The translations under genes and the position numbers were made by a program. From Anagrus nilaparvatae (Eukaryota; Arthropoda; Insecta; Hymenoptera; Mymaridae), in contig JAKSXM010000007.1 of NCBI GenBank assembly GCA_022575985.1, positions 18,850,501 through 18,914,500 of the forward strand: a stretch of 64,000 bases of DNA. Reading direction: 5' to 3'. Each line of letters starts with the position of its first letter. Positions within the stretch are counted from its first letter, which is position 1. Under the pieces are notes generated by a model. The model was given only the letters and a program-made list of their open reading frames with translations. It did not search any database and had not been told where the DNA came from. Shown one piece after another: positions 46,951 through 55,819 of this stretch.

Positions 46951-48792
46951 ATGAAAATGAGTTGGTTAATAGTTTTAAGTATCATTATGACTTTTTTTTC
47001 AAAATTTTGTAATTCTTCATTAGATTCTGTGATTGAACACATAAATAAAAATTTAAACGTGCATCAAATAACTGCTTACGTTAATACAACAAATTATGAA
47101 TTCGAGTCTCAATACCGAATACTTTTACGAAAACTTGAAAGTCAGATTCCAACAGTTATGGTTGATATTCAAAGTAATTTAACAAGTGATAAATATTGGC
47201 TAGAAAAAAGTCAAAAAACACTAACACCAGTAACGCTAAATGTTATTATTACCGACAAGTGTACTAATGCAGATTGCGTAGGAAAAGTTTTTAATTTCGT
47301 AGCAGAAAAGACGAGAGCTTACGTGACAAGTCCAAAATTTTTATTTATCATCTTATACGACGAAGAAAACATCACAAGTTTATTAGGGGAAGTTTTGAGA
47401 GAACTTTGGGTTGATGATATAATTAATTTAACGATTCTGAAAATTAAAAATATCAACAGCAATCCTACAATATTATATTATGATCCTTTTATTCAAGTTT
47501 TTCATGAAATAGTGTACTCTAATTCAAGCATTGAAATTATGCCAGACAAATTGAAAAATTTAAATGGACATAATATAACTGTAGGATTTCCACGTCTATC
47601 TTCTGATACATATGATGCAGCTATATCATTTCTTGTAACACCATTAATGCAATACAATTGTCTAGCCGAAAGTTTAAATGCAAGTAAAAACATTTTTATT
47701 GATAACTTATATAACAAGGGTGAAATACAAATAATTTTTGATAAATTTATGGTATATGCTTTGCACTTAAGCATAGTAGAACGGTCTTATATAATTCCTG
47801 AATTTGAACAATTTGTAGCTTTAGTGCCTACTATTCAAGAATCTGAACTAAATGTTACAATAGACATATTCTTATCAATAGTGCTTATTATAATAATTAT
47901 GATCGCAACTAAAATAATTGTTCGTTTTTCAAAAGTACCAATAAATGAATGGGCTACATTAAATATTTATTCAATAGTTTTAGGTAACTCACCAAATATA
48001 CGATATCAGCACTTAAAATCTAAAATTATTTATTTGACGCTATCATTCGCAATGGTTTTGTTTTCTTCTATTATTTATGCAAGTTTGACTAATCTTGAAT
48101 ACACAGTTAAAAACGTTACTATCGTAAAAAGCTTTGAAAATATACTTGAAAAAAATGTATCGATTTGTCTAGAAGAAGACAGATATAATTATTTGTATCA
48201 ACATTTTAAATATTTAAATGATGATAAATCCACCAAAATATTGAAATCACAACGTTTAAAAGATTGTAACTTTAATGTTTTTATTAACGAATCTCAATCA
48301 TCTAGCGTATATATAAATAGAAAAGATTCCATAAATTTTTTGTTTAAAATTCATGAAAACTTAATTAAGAGCAAAAATTTTTTAAAGGAATACAAAATTA
48401 TTGATTTGCAATTACCTTCAGTGATTCTTATTTACATTTTTCAACCTATGTCTTTATATAAAGAAAAATTTTCTATAATTGCAACAAGAACTTTTGAAGC
48501 AGGCTTAGATAAGAAATGGATTTCTGATTTAGAATTCAAAGTTGGAAAAAATAAAAAATATTTTATTGAAGAAAGTGAAAAATATGGTAACAAGGAAGAT
48601 ACAACAATGCTAATAATATTGATTGTTTTGATAGTTGGCTTTGTTTCTGGAATAATTGCTCTTGTTTGTGAAATTTTGTACTTTAAATTCAAAAACTCAA
48701 GGCCTAAGGTTGTTCGAAGTAAAAAAATTTTTGTTAAAGAGGCAAAACAAAAAGTAAAAATGTTGGTTAAAGAAACAAAACAAAAAGTATGA
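46951..48792 (+). CDS. Divergent ionotropic receptor (IR), intronless
   Basis: 613-residue protein of the insect ionotropic receptor family, ligand-gated cation channels related to ionotropic glutamate receptors and used for smell, taste and other senses. I take ATG at 46951 in AACAATGAAA; the frame is open upstream, but only through a TTG codon. Residues 1 to about 23 look like a signal peptide, followed by a long extracellular part with several N-x-S/T sites. TM1 is about 304-326, the pore region WATLNIYSIVLGNS about 334-347, TM2 about 358-378, then the second ligand-binding half, and TM3 about 552-577. Canonical glutamate-contact residues are not evident, as in most divergent IRs. The C-terminal tail repeats KEAKQKV/KETKQKV. 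The CDS has no intron; AATAAA lies about 47 nt after the stop. Which IR subfamily it belongs to cannot be told from sequence alone. Confidence 0.88.
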   Translation: MKMSWLIVLSIIMTFFSKFCNSSLDSVIEHINKNLNVHQITAYVNTTNYEFESQYRILLRKLESQIPTVMVDIQSNLTSDKYWLEKSQKTLTPVTLNVIITDKCTNADCVGKVFNFVAEKTRAYVTSPKFLFIILYDEENITSLLGEVLRELWVDDIINLTILKIKNINSNPTILYYDPFIQVFHEIVYSNSSIEIMPDKLKNLNGHNITVGFPRLSSDTYDAAISFLVTPLMQYNCLAESLNASKNIFIDNLYNKGEIQIIFDKFMVYALHLSIVERSYIIPEFEQFVALVPTIQESELNVTIDIFLSIVLIIIIMIATKIIVRFSKVPINEWATLNIYSIVLGNSPNIRYQHLKSKIIYLTLSFAMVLFSSIIYASLTNLEYTVKNVTIVKSFENILEKNVSICLEEDRYNYLYQHFKYLNDDKSTKILKSQRLKDCNFNVFINESQSSSVYINRKDSINFLFKIHENLIKSKNFLKEYKIIDLQLPSVILIYIFQPMSLYKEKFSIIATRTFEAGLDKKWISDLEFKVGKNKKYFIEESEKYGNKEDTTMLIILIVLIVGFVSGIIALVCEILYFKFKNSRPKVVRSKKIFVKEAKQKVKMLVKETKQKV

Positions 48793-48838
48793 CTCAGCAA
48801 TTTGATGTAAAAATTTTTTTCGAAATCTATTTTTTTGC

Positions 48839-48844
48839 AATAAA
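48839..48844 (+). promoter_or_regulatory. Candidate polyadenylation signal of the IR gene
   Basis: AATAAA about 47 nt downstream of the IR stop codon and the first in the 3' flank. AT-rich context lowers its specificity. Confidence 0.4.
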
Positions 48845-49410
48845 ACAAAATTTTGTGTGACGACAGTTCAGTATGTTTTTGTTAACTATAAATTGATTAT
48901 TTAGAGACTTGAAAAACTTTCTATAAAGTTGTTAATTTAAAAAAACTTAAACTATCCCTCAGAGAAACCTACAAATACTTTTCTGAATAATTTAATAAAT
49001 ATTACTAATTATCTGCATGAAGAAATTAAAAAACTGATAAAAAAACTATGTAAAACAATTCACGTCAAAAAAATTAATCAATATATTGATTTTAAGCCTA
49101 CAATAACTTACAATGTTATCATTTGATTTTTACAAGGTTAGTGAAATATTTTTTTTTACATTTTCATAATTTATAATATTGCTCATATTCTAATATCTAA
49201 TTAATTAATTTTTTTACAGGAAATTCTATTTATTTCATTATGTTTTAAATTTCAAGAATTGCGTTTACTCTTTAAGCCGTTTTATCAAAATATAATCTGA
49301 TTTAATGTAAGCACAAAATAAAATATTTGTTTTTTTAAGCTAAAAAATGTTTTAAATGCACATTAAGTAAATTGCTTTAAAAGTTTACACGATTACTGTA
49401 TTGAAAATAA

Positions 49411-49463
49411 AATAAAAAATAGAAGACAAGTAAAAATTGGAGTATAGGTTTATAAAACTAAAT
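49411..49463 (+). repeat. Short dispersed repeat, also at 51251-51309
   Basis: 'GACAAGTAAAAATTGGAGTA' and 'TAGGTTTATAAAACTAAAT' recur with one substitution at 51251-51309. The two copies bracket the histone-like block at 49970-50780. Confidence 0.8.
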
Positions 49464-49529
49464 ACTGTAAGTAAATTACATCCGTAACTAAATTCTATAA
49501 GTCCTTGATGCTTTATGAAACTAAAATTT

Positions 49530-49770
49530 TAACATGGAACATGCTTATAGGAAGGGGGTACCTCAAGAACTCAAAAATTAAGGGGGGGGGGGGTCAAACG
49601 GGACTAGAAATAATTACAATTTTTGGATTTAGAATAATTCAGGTTTAAGGACATTGATCTATTTATTTCGATTTAGGGACTTGGAATAACCCGGGTTATC
49701 ATTCACTGTAAGTAAACATGTTCCATTCATTTTGGTTGTGTTTACACAAACCGGTTATAAGTTTTTTGGT
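49530..49770 (+). repeat. Dispersed repeat family A copy
   Basis: Starts near 'AACATGGAACATGCTTATAG', includes a G-run, the GGACTT... phrases and ends 'TGTTTACACAAACCGGTTAT'. This is one of the best-preserved copies. Confidence 0.8.
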
Positions 49771-49969
49771 GAATGTTTCAAAACAAAATCTTATAATTAA
49801 AATGACAAATATTTGAATCCACACCTTACTTAGAGTGCAGATTAATGTTAATACATAGGAAGTGTAAAAGTTAGTACTTTTACATAAATTAAAAAATGTC
49901 TCAGAAGAACTTTTGTTTCTTTTAGCCAATAAGAAAGAAAAAAAAAAGGTAAAATTATATGAGTTGTTC

Positions 49970-50150
49970 CTGGATTCTGGCGAGCTCGGGCGTTCTTGGC
50001 CTTTCACATAGCTTTGCCACTCTGGCGAGCTCGGGCGTTCGTAGCCTTTCACATAGCTTTGCCACGTGAACCTAGCTTTGCGGTGCTTAGCATTGGTCTT
50101 TGCTCCCTTTGCTCTTATGGCAATAGTATTTCTTTGCTATCACCTTTGTT
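49970..50150 (-). pseudogene. Coding-like fragment with 54-bp tandem repeat
   Basis: On the minus strand the frame reads TNAKHRKARFTWQSYVKGYE, then RPSSPEWQSYVKGQERPSSP, so an 18-residue unit (54 bp) is present twice with two nucleotide clusters of change. It is GC-richer than its surroundings and lies just downstream of the minus-strand histone-type stem-loop. The protein is not recognised. It may be a decayed host gene fragment. Confidence 0.35.
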
Positions 50151-50194
50151 CCTTTACCTCATCGAGTACTTGTGATTTTTTATATAAGGAACGT

Positions 50195-50242
50195 GGCCCT
50201 GAAAAGGGCCGATTGGTAAAATCCTCCCTTGCCACGTCTCAT
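50195..50242 (-). pseudogene. Truncated histone-like gene: RGKGG start plus 3' stem-loop
   Basis: A minus-strand ATG (50240-50242) begins M-R-R-G-K-G-G, close to the N-terminus shared by histones H4 and H2A (GRGKGG). Only about 20 nt further on lies GGCCCTTTTCAGGGCC (50195-50210), a perfect match to the 3' stem-loop of replication-dependent histone mRNAs. Almost the whole globular coding region would therefore be missing. Together these two signatures suggest a histone gene with an internal deletion; neither alone would be decisive. Confidence 0.5.
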
Positions 50243-50286
50243 AATTTTTACATTTTAAACTTCGTAACGAATTTGTCGAACGCGCT

Positions 50287-50329
50287 CCAATCAGTGAACA
50301 AGCTCGAAGTCAGCGAACGCTTATAAATA
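50287..50329 (+). promoter_or_regulatory. CCAAT plus TATA-box promoter-like region
   Basis: CCAAT at 50287-50291 and TATAAATA at 50322-50329 lie between the two oppositely oriented histone-type stem-loops, where the shared promoter of a divergent histone pair would be. The orientation favours the plus strand. Confidence 0.4.
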
Positions 50330-50349
50330 TAACCGCATATCTGGCCAAA

Positions 50350-50640
50350 GCAGCGTTTGCTGTCCTGACTTCAGCCTTTACGCACGCGGCTACCTTGACA
50401 CCTTCGCTATGCTGTAGATGAGATTGTTTGCTGGTTTGATTGTTGCTGATGTGCTTGGTGCACTTGGAGGAGTCCATGGCTTACGGACGTTTAAATCCTC
50501 ATTGAAGCAGCTCGTAAGCTGTGATTGATTGAATCGCTTGGTGCAATTTTCCGAGCTCGTAGGCTTGAAGAGGTGGACATTGATATTCCTGGCCAGGAGA
50601 AGTTACCTGAGCACGAGGTGCTCACATGATTCTAAGTTCT
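50350..50640 (+). pseudogene. Possible decayed plus-strand partner of the histone-like block
   Basis: GC-richer segment between the TATA box and the plus-strand stem-loop. The frame ending at about 50625 reads AIFRARRLEEVDIDIPGQEK followed by LPEHEVLT and a stop. A very weak resemblance to the LPGELAKHAVS end of H2B can be imagined but is not good enough to name it. A different 36-codon frame starts at 50417. I cannot assign a function. Confidence 0.25.
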
Positions 50641-50761
50641 GATTTCTCTTTGTATGTTTGTGTGTATTTGTGACCTTGGCGATTGAATTTGTCGTATGCT
50701 TGTGAATTATTGATTTGGAACGTGTGGCTGAGGCCACGCATCTAATGCAAAAAAAAACACC

Positions 50762-50777
50762 GGCCCTTTTTAGGGTC
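50762..50777 (+). terminator. Histone-type mRNA 3' stem-loop
   Basis: GGCCCTTTTTAGGGTC with an A-rich, ACACC 5' flank and ACC after it. The six-base stem (one G-T pair) and four-base T loop fit the replication-dependent histone consensus for 3' end formation. It faces away from the minus-strand stem-loop at 50195-50210, about 550 bp apart. Confidence 0.6.
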
Positions 50778-50984
50778 ACCTATTACGTACAACAAAGAAC
50801 AAATAATACAGAAAGCTTCTACTGAAATTAACAACTTTATTTATAATTTGTAACTTAAATAACTTAAATTCTGCTTACAATATTTAACTTTAAAATTATT
50901 TTATAACAATTTTTTATTGCAATACAACCTATAAATTTTAAATAAAAAAAAGTTAGTATAAGTCTATTTACCTAGAATTTTAAA

Positions 50985-51261
50985 TTTAGATAACAAACAA
51001 TACTTAGATGGCTTAGAGGTGTCAACAGATGGTAATATCATAACGAAAAAAAATAAAGTGTTAACAAAAACAGCTCGAATTGACATTTTTAATGAAGAAA
51101 ATAAGGAAGATGATTTGGTATCGGAAAAAGGGCCTTTCATTAATGAAAAACTTATTGAAGAGTCAACGAAGAATTGTAGATTATGCTTCGAAACAAAATC
51201 AAGTAATTTTAATTTTAATTTTAAAATAATTTTATATGATGAGAATGAAGAAAAAAAATAA
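50985..51261 (+). pseudogene. CRLC-containing (ZAD-like) coding fragment
   Basis: Open frame with MSTDGNIITKKNKVLTKTAR, continuing to ESTKNCRLCFETKSSNFNF and IILYDENEEKK before the stop. The NCRLC start, followed by a hydrophobic stretch and an acidic 'FD.E'-like end, recalls the first half of the zinc-finger-associated domain (ZAD) of insect C2H2 proteins; the second Cys pair is missing. It also carries the phrase ARIDI, echoed in the frame at 53100-53220 (FRIDLT, ARIDLT). It could be an exon of the gene tentatively traced to 53971. The 144-codon minus-strand ORF opposite is its shadow. Confidence 0.4.
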
Positions 51262-51618
51262 AAAATAGAGGACAAGTAAAAATTGGAGTATAGGTTTATA
51301 AAACTAAATTTGATTATAATAATTGGCAAAGAAGTTAATATTGGAAAAAAAATTACTGTAATAAAATAAGGGCCAAGGGTAGGCAGGCTAGGGATCAATT
51401 AATTGAAAATTCTATTAACATAAAATATATTCGTAGGAAGAAATATCTGAATTATGAGGGATATCGGTAATATCAACAAAAGAGAAATTAGTTAGGAGGG
51501 GGGGGGGGGGTAAATATTTATGTATTTAGGGAGAGGGGTTTCAAATGGACTTAATTAATAAGTTCTTTTTGTAAATAATTTTACTGAGTATTATATTTAA
51601 AAAAGCTTCTTTTTCTAG

Positions 51619-51690
51619 AAATCCAAGATGTTATCAAAGATTTGGAAAACATTGATGGTGGTCACATTGAATGTTCAAAATTATTATTTA
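51619..51690 (+). other. Exon-like segment
   Basis: After a TTTTTCTAG acceptor the frame reads EIQDVIKDLENIDGGHIECS, a credible protein-like stretch, before dissolving into ATT-rich repeats. It probably belongs with the other pieces at 50985-53971. Confidence 0.3.
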
Positions 51691-51822
51691 AAATATTATT
51701 ATTTAAAATTATTATTAAATATTATTATTTAAAATTATTATACAAAATTATTATTTAAAATATTAAAAATTTTGTGTTTTTGAGTATTCACCTAGTAAAA
51801 TTATTTCTATTATTTTTTAGAA

Positions 51823-52040
51823 ATCAGATAAAGAAAAGTCAGCAATAAATGGGAACCAATATTTATATAAAATCTTTTGATTTCGCGGATGCAAATCGGT
51901 TTAGGATCAGCAATGCCAATGAAGCGGTTAGGAGAATCCTGCTATCTTTAGTAGGTAAAGAAAATTTGTCGAAAATGAGAGCTCTAGGAAATAAACACTA
52001 ACACCCTGTTCCTAAAAGAATACTAAACGCTACTTTTGGT
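51823..52040 (+). pseudogene. Exon-like segment with one in-frame stop
   Basis: After a TTTTTTAG acceptor, the frame reads NANEAVRRILLSLVGKENLS, then KMRALGNKH, a stop, and HPVPKRILNATFGK ending at a GTAAGT-like site. The helical pattern recalls the DUF4806/BEN-type domains of insect genes, but the match is weak. The TAA breaks the frame, so it is either a pseudogene exon or misread. Confidence 0.3.
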
Positions 52041-52295
52041 AAGTTTTCATTAAAATGCAAATAAATTATATCAGGTCTTAGAATTGAAGTCAAATGTAGT
52101 TTCTGTAAACTTTTAGGTTAGGAGTATAAATTAAGTTTGAAATTTAAAGTTGTACACATAAGTAAATAGGTTATGTTAGGTTTAAGATTTTGAGACGCAA
52201 ACAAGTTATCTTTGATTCGAAGGTTTATTGATTAATTTGGAAGTTATAAATTAAAATAATTTTTATTTAGGGACATAGAATACTTTATATAGTTA

Positions 52296-52690
52296 GAAAA
52301 ACTTATAACCTATTTGTGTAAACACAACCTAAATGCATGGAATATGGTTACTTTTAGCTGAGGGCTAGGTATAATGCAAATATTACTCAAAATTACAATA
52401 CAATTTTCTATTTTTATAATTTGTAATTATCACCTTACTAGATGTTGAAATTTTAAACCCAAACTATTCTGATTCCCTAAACGCGTATTATTCTAGGTCC
52501 CTCAATCAAAATTATTCCAAGTCCCAAAACCTGAATTATTCTAAGTCCCTAACTCGATATTATTTTAAGTCCCTGAGCCCAGATTTTTCGAAATCCCTAA
52601 ATTGAAACTAAGTCTCATTTGACCTCCCCTCCCCTTAATTTTCAAGTTTTGAGGTACCCCCTCCCTATAAACATGTTTTATGTTAAAAGT
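52296..52690 (-). repeat. Dispersed repeat family A, longest copy
   Basis: Begins 'TTATAACCTATTTGTGTAAA' and shows five consecutive 'AAGTCCCTAA'-type units of roughly 25-30 bp before the C-rich end and 'CTCCCTATAAACATGTTTTA'. It gives the best view of the internal tandem units. Confidence 0.85.
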
Positions 52691-52979
52691 TTAATTTAGG
52701 GACTTTAAACAATTCAGCATTAAGGGCATTAAGAAGTATGGTAGCCTTTGATATATTTATTATAAAATGATTGTAGAAGGGATAACTTAATACAATTATC
52801 CATTTATTAGATAAATAGGTAAAAGGTAGAAATAATTTTTTATACAAGTAACCCATGTCAGTTAATATTTTTAAATTATAATTTCTCAAGTCATATAATC
52901 TCTGCTTTTGCAGATTCATATTATTTTAATGTTTTTAGATTACGTTAATAAAGAGAAAGATCAGATGAAAAGTCGAAGT

Positions 52980-53971
52980 TGACTGAATTCCATAAAACTA
53001 TTAATAACAAATGCAACTAGTTATGAAGTAAACTAGAAGTCGAAGTTAAAAATGAACAACCCACAGTTGAAGAAATTGAGGATAGGGCGGAATATAATAA
53101 AATACAGCATATAAAAGAAAAAGAAGCAACATTTAGAATCGACTTGACTAAAGGAGAGAAACAAGAAGATAAAAGAAATGAAAACAGAAAGCAAAAAGAC
53201 ATAGTAGCTAGAATTGATCTCACTGCAGACAATAAGAGCAACTCATGCACCAAGAACAATGATGAATTTTTAGAATTTACTTATTTTGAAACAGATGTCA
53301 GAAACACAATAGTAGAAAACCCAAAATCTACATCCAAACGTACAAGTCCTGAAAATTTATTAGAAATAAAAAGAGTTGAAAATGTTTCAAGAATAGCAGC
53401 AGGTTTTTAAAAACAGAATAACATAGAGAGTAGAAATAGAAGCTTGAGGGGGAAAAGCAGTAGTTCTAGAGAACGGATTTATTTAGATAGTGTTAAGGAA
53501 AGAATTGATGATGGAAAATTTTTCAAGGAAAGGTCAAAAGAAAACAGCAGATTAAACTTTAAGTCAAGAAGAAGTAGCAGCAGAGATTCGAGTAACAGAA
53601 TACTAATTTATAAAAGAATGATAATCAAGAGATTGCAACAAAAGAGAGTACAATCGTAAGATTAGATCATACAGCAGAAGGAGCAGAAAAAGTTATGATA
53701 GCGAAAAGAATAAATCAAGATCTAAGAAGAAGCAGAAGCAGAGAAAAATATTTTTCCAGTGATAGATGTACGGGATACTTCACAAAAAATAATGGAAGAC
53801 GAAGTAGAGAAAGTAGCAGAGGTACAAGAAATTGGGGAAAATATGACAAATATTAGAGTAGAAGTCGATATTAAAAAGGTAAATACTCTCATTGATAAGA
53901 ATTTAATTCTTAAAAATTTATGTTTATTGTTCTCTTTTTACTTTCAGATCATTGACGATTTTCCGAATTAA
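52980..53971 (+). pseudogene. RS-rich coding region with stops and frameshifts
   Basis: One reading frame is open from about 53040 apart from a TAA at 53408-53410. It carries FRIDLTKGEKQED, VARIDLTADNKSN and then Ser/Arg-rich sequence (RGKSSSSRERIYLDS; SRRSSSRDSSNR). Near 53620 the protein-like frame shifts (IRSYSRRSRKSYDSEKNKSR) and near 53740 it shifts again (RRSRSREKYFSSDR). A 67-bp intron is credible: AAAAAG then GTAAAT at 53881, and TTTACTTTCAG before 53948, leading to a terminal IIDDFPN and stop. RS-rich tails occur in splicing factors and many nuclear proteins. I infer a decayed nuclear-protein gene, possibly continuous with the pieces at 50985-52040. Confidence 0.4.
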
Positions 53972-54203
53972 AGTTATAATTATTAATCATTAAAATAAAT
54001 GAAAATATTAAATAAATAATTTTTATTAAGTTGAATTTGTCAAAACTAGATAATTAATTAGATACACGGTTGAATGTAACTACTGTAACTTAGAAATAAA
54101 ATAGTTAAATGACCAAATTATTAGTAAGTTTTCAAGAAAATTTATAAATTTTCAATGAAAATCATGTATTTACAATTTTTTTCGTGAATTTTCAAAAAGT
54201 ATA

Positions 54204-54204
54204 C

Positions 54205-54235
<31 letters not shown>

Positions 54236-54236
54236 A
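54204..54236. repeat. (AT)n microsatellite
   Basis: Alternating AT run interrupted by single G/C bases. Confidence 0.9.
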
Positions 54237-54458
54237 AAAGTAAGGATTTTCGTAGATATTTCAGAAAATTTAATAATTTTCGCAAATAAACTATTTTTTT
54301 TGCAAATTTATAGTCGTTATTTTCAACAGCGTACAGTTACAATTAAAGTACCTTATTGTGTTTCATAAATTATTAATAATATAAACTATTAAATATATTC
54401 TTTTTATTAAACTAAAATGAATAAATTTTTTATTTTGAACCCTTTTAATAAAATTTAA

Positions 54459-55186
54459 GGTAGAGTCCCACTTCACGAAAAATTTGCTTTCCAAAATTTT
54501 TTTATTTTTTTTTTAAATACAAAAACTATCAAAGAATACATAAAAAAAATTTTATACAGATACAAACGTTCTTAATAGTATTTAGTCCCCTTTTCTAAAG
54601 CGCCTCGCTGCACAATATCATATGAAAAAAAAATCTTTAAACGCGTTTTTCTCGAAACTACGTTTTGATACCTGGTTCGGTGTCTTACCAAAAATTGCCT
54701 TGTACGATTGTCTCCAAATTTTATCCACATACTGTCCACATGTGTAGTTTTCGCGTGAACTTAAAGTTTGCAATTATTTTATTTTTTTCTATATTTTTTT
54801 GCAAAAAAACCATTAAAAAAAATTGCTTTTTTGAACATTTTTTTTCAAATTTGCAACTTTTTTTTTTGTTGCCAATCTTAAAAATTTTAGTTCACGCGAT
54901 AACTATACTCATATTATTTATGAATTTCTTTTTTTTTTTTTCTAAACTGCTGCCAAACTTTAGTTATCCACCGAACCATCAGGTCCTTCCAGCAAAAACA
55001 CGTCAACTTAAAATAAACATTTTATGTATAAAAAATAAAAGAAATAAATTAAAAAAAATTTTTTTACATGCTTCTATACTTTGTTTAGTGAACCCTAAAA
55101 AATCTTTCCATTATCTCTAATCGTTTTCCCTAAAATCGATTTTCTAATTTCACTCGAATTCCGAACGCGCGAAGTGGGACCCTACC
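54459..55186. mobile_element. 728-bp TIR element with TTAA target site
   Basis: Flanked by TTAA (54455-54458 and 55187-55190). The inverted ends are GGTAGAGTCCCACTTCACG on the left and CGCGAAGTGGGACCCTACC on the right. TTAA duplication is characteristic of piggyBac and Kolobok superfamilies. No transposase is present; the 151-codon ORF at 54665-55120 is T-rich filler, so the element is non-autonomous. Confidence 0.85.
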
Positions 55187-55733
55187 TTAAGTTAATACCA
55201 TAATAAGTATTTGATTACACTTGCTTAAATCAATTAATTGCCGTTTTAAACGGATAAATGATTGAAATATTAACTTTTTTCTATACAGTACATTCTGAAA
55301 AAATAATATAGTTTTCAAAAAATAAAAGAAATAATAAAGAAAAAACTAGTGGTTCAAAAGTTAAGAAATGAAAATTTCAATTTGGAGACGTCCACCGACA
55401 TAAGATATAGAATTTTGACCATTCTTAGACAAAAATTGCAATTTAAATTCTAGAAAGGCTGTGAAAAGCTTTTATTAGGAGTTTTTAAAAAATTATGAAA
55501 AAGCTCGATTAAGATTTGGAATATTTTTTCTGAAGCTGGACAATTTTTCCACAAAGCACGAGAAAGTCTCAGAAATGGTTCAAGAATTTCTTTCTCAAGA
55601 CTAGAAAAAAACTCGGAAATACCTCGCTCCTGCTCATTAACGAGCCTTTTCCAAAATATTTTCAAACTTTTTATGAGAAGTTTTCCGAGTTTTTTACGAG
55701 CCTATTATTTTGACGCGGGATATAATACACATC

Positions 55734-55752
55734 ACACACACACACACAAGCG

Positions 55753-55809
<57 letters not shown>
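55734..55809. repeat. (CA)n microsatellite with GC core
   Basis: Long CA run interrupted by AAGCGCGCGCGCG. The ORFs in both directions across it are artefacts. Confidence 0.97.
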
Positions 55810-55811
<2 letters not shown>

Positions 55812-55819
55812 GCCCACAA

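Noticed and set aside
47502..47774. 90-codon minus-strand ORF
   Set aside because: Antisense shadow of the ionotropic receptor CDS; 48441-48848 is the same.
50964..51398. 144-codon hydrophobic minus-strand ORF
   Set aside because: Antisense of a Lys/Glu-rich coding-like frame; its hydrophobicity is a complement effect.
53017..53259. 80-codon minus-strand ORF
   Set aside because: Antisense shadow of the RS-rich reading frame.
54665..55120. 151-codon plus-strand ORF
   Set aside because: T-rich interior of a TTAA-flanked non-autonomous element with no domain.
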